In this document: positions 61,096 through 64,000 of the stretch, in pieces
How the letters are laid out: every line of letters begins with the position of its first letter
Position numbering within the stretch: position 1 is the first letter of the stretch
Source of the DNA: Mangrovicoccus sp. HB161399
Lineage (GTDB): Bacteria; Pseudomonadota; Alphaproteobacteria; Rhodobacterales; Rhodobacteraceae
Reading direction: 5' to 3'
Length of the DNA stretch: 64,000 nt
Assembly (NCBI RefSeq): GCF_013184745.1
Contig: NZ_JAATVU010000018.1
Location: 50,694-114,693, forward strand
Made by a program: the position numbers and the translations under genes
Notes under the pieces: model-generated
Databases searched by the model: none
The model's input: the letters and a program-made list of their open reading frames with translations, nothing else
Told to the model about the DNA's origin: nothing

Positions 61096-61288
61096 GCCGC
61101 GGCAGGCGGACGGCGCTCCGGCAGGGAACCGGCTGAGCCGCCGCCGGAGCCCTCCGGGATGGCGACGGCACCGCCCGGCCGGGACCATCTCCTGCGGCCG
61201 TACCGCTCCGTAGACACGTCCGGCCCGGAAACCAGTGCCGCGGCAGCCGTCGCCGGACTGCCGCGCGGGTTCGGCAGCGGCCTTGCGG
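61096..61288. other. spacer with inverted and direct repeats
   Basis: 193 bp between convergent genes. GCTCCGGC (61115-61122) is an inverted repeat of GCCGGAGC (61143-61150), a possible operon terminator without T run. ACCGGCTGAGCCGC occurs twice, overlapping the stop region and again 42 bp on. Confidence 0.4.
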
Positions 61289-62026
61289 TCAGATCAGCCC
61301 GCCATTGGCGCGGATCACCTGGCCGCTGATCCAGCCGGATTGCGGACCGGCCAGGAACCCCACGACCTGCGCGATGTCGTCCGGGGTGCCGAGCCGGCCG
61401 AAGGGGCACATGGCCGCGATCCGCCCGACCAGCTCTTCGCTCTTGCCCTCCAGGAACAGCTCGGTCCCCACCGGGCCGGGCGCAATGGCGTTGACGGTGA
61501 TGCCCTTCGGCCCCAGTTCCTTCGCCAGCACCCGGGTCAGAGCCTCGATCCCGGCCTTGGTCGCGGCATAGACCCCGTAGCCCGGCTGGTTGAGCCCGAC
61601 CACCGAGGAGGACAGGTTCACGATCCGCCCGCCTTCCGCCATGCGGCCCGCCGCCTCGCGCATCAGCCGCAGAGGCGCGGCGAGGTTGAGCGCGAGATGC
61701 ACGTCGAGCAGGGCATCGTCGGAGGCGGCGACCGGCGCGAGCTTCATCACCCCGGCATTGTTCACGAGCACGCCGACCGGGCCGAGCGCCTCCTCCGCCG
61801 CGTCGAACAGCGCCCGCGGGGCATCCGGGTCTGCCAGATCCGCGCGGATTGCCGCCGCCCGTCCGCCTGCCGACCGCAGCCCGGCGGCCACAGCTTCTGC
61901 AGCCTCGGGACTGCTGGAATAGTTGACCGCCACGGCAAAGCCGTCTGCGGCGAGCTGGCGGGCGATTTCGGCGCCGATCCCGCGCGAGGCGCCGGTGACG
62001 ATGGCCGTTCGGTTATCCTGGGTCAT
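61289..62026 (-). CDS. SDR-family oxidoreductase (3-oxoacyl-ACP reductase-like)
   Basis: A 245-residue classical SDR: TGASRGIG near residue 11, NNAGVMK, catalytic YAATK and the C-terminal GWISGQVIRANGG. The NYSSSPEAA segment after strand 2 suggests NADPH use. Such SDRs of glucose dehydrogenase or FabG type act on many carbonyls. It is divergent from a LysR gene 100 bp away, which probably controls it; no other pathway gene is linked. The start at 62026 (MTQDNRT) gives usual length. Confidence 0.85.
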   Translation of the reverse strand: MTQDNRTAIVTGASRGIGAEIARQLAADGFAVAVNYSSSPEAAEAVAAGLRSAGGRAAAIRADLADPDAPRALFDAAEEALGPVGVLVNNAGVMKLAPVAASDDALLDVHLALNLAAPLRLMREAAGRMAEGGRIVNLSSSVVGLNQPGYGVYAATKAGIEALTRVLAKELGPKGITVNAIAPGPVGTELFLEGKSEELVGRIAAMCPFGRLGTPDDIAQVVGFLAGPQSGWISGQVIRANGGLI

Positions 62027-62126
62027 GTTGGGTCCCTTTCGTTTGGAAGGGAGGTAGACAGACCGGTCAGCCATAACAATCCGGCGGCGATTGACATGAC
62101 AATTCGGCTGAGGCTAACAATGCCGC

Positions 62127-63059
62127 ATGGACAGGCTGGACCGGCTGGAACTTTTCGCCCGCATCGTCGAAGGCGGCAGCTTCGCCCGCGCGGCACGCGA
62201 GCTGCAGGTCGCGCGCTCGACCGCCACCCATGCGATCAACCAGCTCGAGCGCGAGGCCGGGGTCAGGCTGCTGGCGCGCACCACGCGCCACGTCACGCCG
62301 ACGCCGGAGGGAACCGAGTTCCACCGCCGCGCCCGGGCGATCCTGGCCGAGGTCGAGGACACGTTCGGGCAGTTCGCCGGGCCGGGCGCGTCCGGCCATC
62401 TGCGGATCGAGGCGCCCGGCCTGCTGACCCGCACCTTCCTGGTGCCGCGCCTGCCGGAGTTCCTCGGCCGCTTCCCGGGGCTGACCATCTCCTTCACCCA
62501 GAGCGACCGCTACGTCGACATCGTGCGCGAGGGGGTGGACTGCGCGCTGCGCGCCGGGCATCCGGAAGACAGCAGCCTGCACATGCGGCGGCTGGGCGAA
62601 TTGCCGGAGATCACCTGCGCCAGCCCGGCCTACCTTGCCCGCCACGGCACGCCGCGCAGCGTCGACGACCTGGACGGCCACCGGATGGTGGGTTTCGTCT
62701 CTTCGCGCAGCGGAGCCGTGATCCCGCTGGAATTCCGCACGGGCGGCACGACCGTGACCCGGCGGATCCCGGCACCGGTCTCCACCGACAATACCGACAC
62801 CGCCGCGGCGATGGCACGCGAGGGGCTTGGGCTGATCCAGGCGCCGCGCTACCGCTTCGCGGAGGATCTGGCGGCAGGCACGCTGGTCGAGGTGCTGGCC
62901 GGCACGCCGCCCGAGCCGCTGCCGCTCAACGCGATCCATGCAGGGCAGCGCATGCTGCCGCGGCGGCTGGAGGTATTCCTGGATTGGGCCAGGGAGATCT
63001 TCTCCGATGCCGGGCAGATCCTCGGACAGTCACCCGCGCCAGCGGACCCGCAGCGCTGA
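62127..63059 (+). CDS. LysR-family transcriptional regulator
   Basis: A 310-residue LysR protein. The N-terminal helix-turn-helix (residues 1-60: FARIVEGGSFARAARELQVARSTATHAINQLE) is of the subgroup often beside SDR or quinone-reductase genes, followed by the effector domain (FVPRLPEFL-like region and CALRAGHP motif). Divergent from the SDR gene, so a local regulator is likely. The effector is unknown. Confidence 0.9.
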   Translation: MDRLDRLELFARIVEGGSFARAARELQVARSTATHAINQLEREAGVRLLARTTRHVTPTPEGTEFHRRARAILAEVEDTFGQFAGPGASGHLRIEAPGLLTRTFLVPRLPEFLGRFPGLTISFTQSDRYVDIVREGVDCALRAGHPEDSSLHMRRLGELPEITCASPAYLARHGTPRSVDDLDGHRMVGFVSSRSGAVIPLEFRTGGTTVTRRIPAPVSTDNTDTAAAMAREGLGLIQAPRYRFAEDLAAGTLVEVLAGTPPEPLPLNAIHAGQRMLPRRLEVFLDWAREIFSDAGQILGQSPAPADPQR

Positions 63060-63415
63060 CGGCACGGCGGACGGTCCGCCGGACCGGCAGCGCGCACGAT
63101 CCGCAGCAGGCGCGGCCCTCTCAGCCCGCGCGTCCCGGCCGGACCTGCCGGACCGGCAGCGTGTGCCTTCAACCAAGGGAACCTGGACGCGTCCGGCCCG
63201 GGTCGCGGCATGGCTCGCCCGGCCTGCCGATCCCGCCGGGGCCATGGCCCCTTCCCCGGGCGCGGGGCGGGATGGCCCGCAGGCCGGGCGTTGCGGCCCG
63301 GGCGGCGCGTTGCGCGCTGGCGCGTCCTGCCGGACGGTGACCTGCCGCCGCGGCGACGGACGGGCGCCGGGCGTGCTAGGGCTGCGGGGTTAACCAGTGG
63401 AAAGACCTGTCCGCC
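63060..63415. other. GC-rich spacer with a 15-bp direct repeat
   Basis: 356 bp between the LysR gene and the second DUF2938 gene, both on the plus strand. GCCGGACCGGCAGCG occurs at 63078-63092 and 63147-63161. No gene or clear terminator was recognised. The 20 bp before the next ATG carry a GTGGAAAG that may serve as ribosome-binding site. Confidence 0.45.
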
Positions 63416-63898
63416 ATGATGCGCTTCCTTCTCTTCTCCCTCGTCGCCGGCGTCACCGCCACCCTTGTCCTCGATCTGTGGAAGCTGGCAACCGACCGGC
63501 TGCGCGGCCGGAGCGGGTCGCCCTGGGGGCTGGTCGGCCGCTGGGTGCTCGGCCTCGCCCGCGGCCGGGCGATGCTCGACCAGTCCCGCACCGACCCGCC
63601 TTCGACCCGCGAATACGCGGCCGGATGGATCTTCCACTATGCCGTCGGCATCGCCTATGCCGCGATGCTGCCGCTGTTCTGGGGGACGGGCTATATCGAT
63701 GCGCCGACCGTCTGGCCCGCGATCATCGTCGGACTGGTACTGACCACCTTTGCCGGGCTGTGCATCCTGACCCCGGCCATGGGCGGGGGGCTGCTGGCAG
63801 AGAAGACGCCGAACCAGGTGCAGCGCATCAACGAGACGCTGCAGAACCATGCCGTCTTCGCCCTGGCGCTCTACATGGGCGCGCGCTCCTTCGGCTGA
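63416..63898 (+). CDS. DUF2938-family small membrane protein
   Basis: A 160-residue protein with about four hydrophobic segments. Shared features with the protein at 60622 are the first-helix pattern, LVGRWVLGLARG, AAGWIFHYAVGIAYA and PAMGGGLLA. The function of the family is unknown. It begins with ATGATG; the first is used. It stands alone, 10 bp from a convergent gene end. Confidence 0.8.
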   Translation: MMRFLLFSLVAGVTATLVLDLWKLATDRLRGRSGSPWGLVGRWVLGLARGRAMLDQSRTDPPSTREYAAGWIFHYAVGIAYAAMLPLFWGTGYIDAPTVWPAIIVGLVLTTFAGLCILTPAMGGGLLAEKTPNQVQRINETLQNHAVFALALYMGARSFG

Positions 63899-63907
63899 GC
63901 GCCCGGT

Positions 63908-64000
63908 TCAGGCGGCTGCAGCCTCGATGAGCTCGAAGGAGGCCCGGATGGCGGCTTCCAGATCCGGGCGGTCCCAGACCTCTGCGGTGGTGCATTCGAA
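63908..64000 (-). CDS. C-terminal end of an unidentified protein (5' part outside window)
   Basis: On the minus strand the frame is open from the window edge to a TGA at 63910-63908, giving 30 residues that end in RPDLEAAIRASFELIEAAAA. The amphipathic helical ending and codon use look genuine, but 30 residues are too few to name a family. Confidence 0.55.
   Translation of the reverse strand, partial: FECTTAEVWDRPDLEAAIRASFELIEAAAA

Noticed and set aside
1..64000. tRNA, rRNA, CRISPR array, integrase or insertion-sequence features.
   Set aside because: No cloverleaf with conserved T-loop, no regularly spaced repeats and no transposase or integrase motifs were seen by reading; a dedicated scan could still find a weak one.

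Overview
The window is GC-rich (roughly two-thirds G+C by eye), densely coding DNA from an alphaproteobacterium, most likely a metabolically versatile member of the Rhodobacterales. This rests on gene content (TRAP transporters, sugar-acid catabolism, form I CO dehydrogenase, pobA) and base composition; no rRNA or tRNA gene is present to test it. About 60 protein-coding genes are supported, nearly all catabolic or transport genes, in operons with many 4-bp stop/start overlaps. I found no CRISPR array, intact insertion sequence, integrase or phage gene.

Layout. 1-3.2 kb: the 3' part of an acyl-CoA dehydrogenase, then divergent pobR and pobA (4-hydroxybenzoate to protocatechuate), ending in a hairpin terminator. 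3.8-10.8 kb, minus strand: a complete tetronate (D-erythronate/L-threonate) operon ltnD-otnK-otnC-otnI-deoR-denD-gntP with a strong terminator. 11-33.5 kb: a sugar-acid region of seven transcripts. It includes L-idonate/gluconate 5-dehydrogenases, a XylD-like dehydratase, XylB- and XylX-like proteins, a DapA-like lyase, a GlcD-like oxidase, UxaA, several SDRs, a second FAH protein, a TRAP transporter, AzlCD and an RraA-fold aldolase. Every transcription start region here carries the same palindrome, TGGTATACCA (five copies), two of them beside a GntR/FCD regulator gene, so the region looks like one local regulon.

33.6-42.6 kb: a frameshifted sulfotransferase-like pseudogene, then an aerobic CO dehydrogenase cluster: an MHYT-LytTR sensor, coxM, coxS, coxL with the form I AYRCSFR signature, coxD, coxE and coxF. 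42.6-44.0 kb: one reading frame fusing a PadR repressor to a siderophore-interacting ferric reductase, preceded by a perfect palindromic operator.

44.8-61.1 kb: a DeoR regulator divergent from a 13- to 14-gene operon. It encodes an inositol-monophosphatase-like enzyme, a dipeptide-type ABC importer, an M20 amidohydrolase, two pairs of choline-kinase-like phosphotransferases, ethanolamine ammonia-lyase EutBC, an amidase and a small membrane protein. I do not recognise this combination as a characterised pathway; uptake and breakdown of an amide or phosphate conjugate of an amino alcohol is my inference, and it is the best candidate here for an undescribed system. 61.3-64 kb: an SDR and LysR divergent pair, a second DUF2938-like membrane protein, and the C-terminal end of an unidentified minus-strand gene.

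Five of the six junctions between convergent genes hold GC-rich, apparently non-coding spacers of 0.2-0.8 kb.
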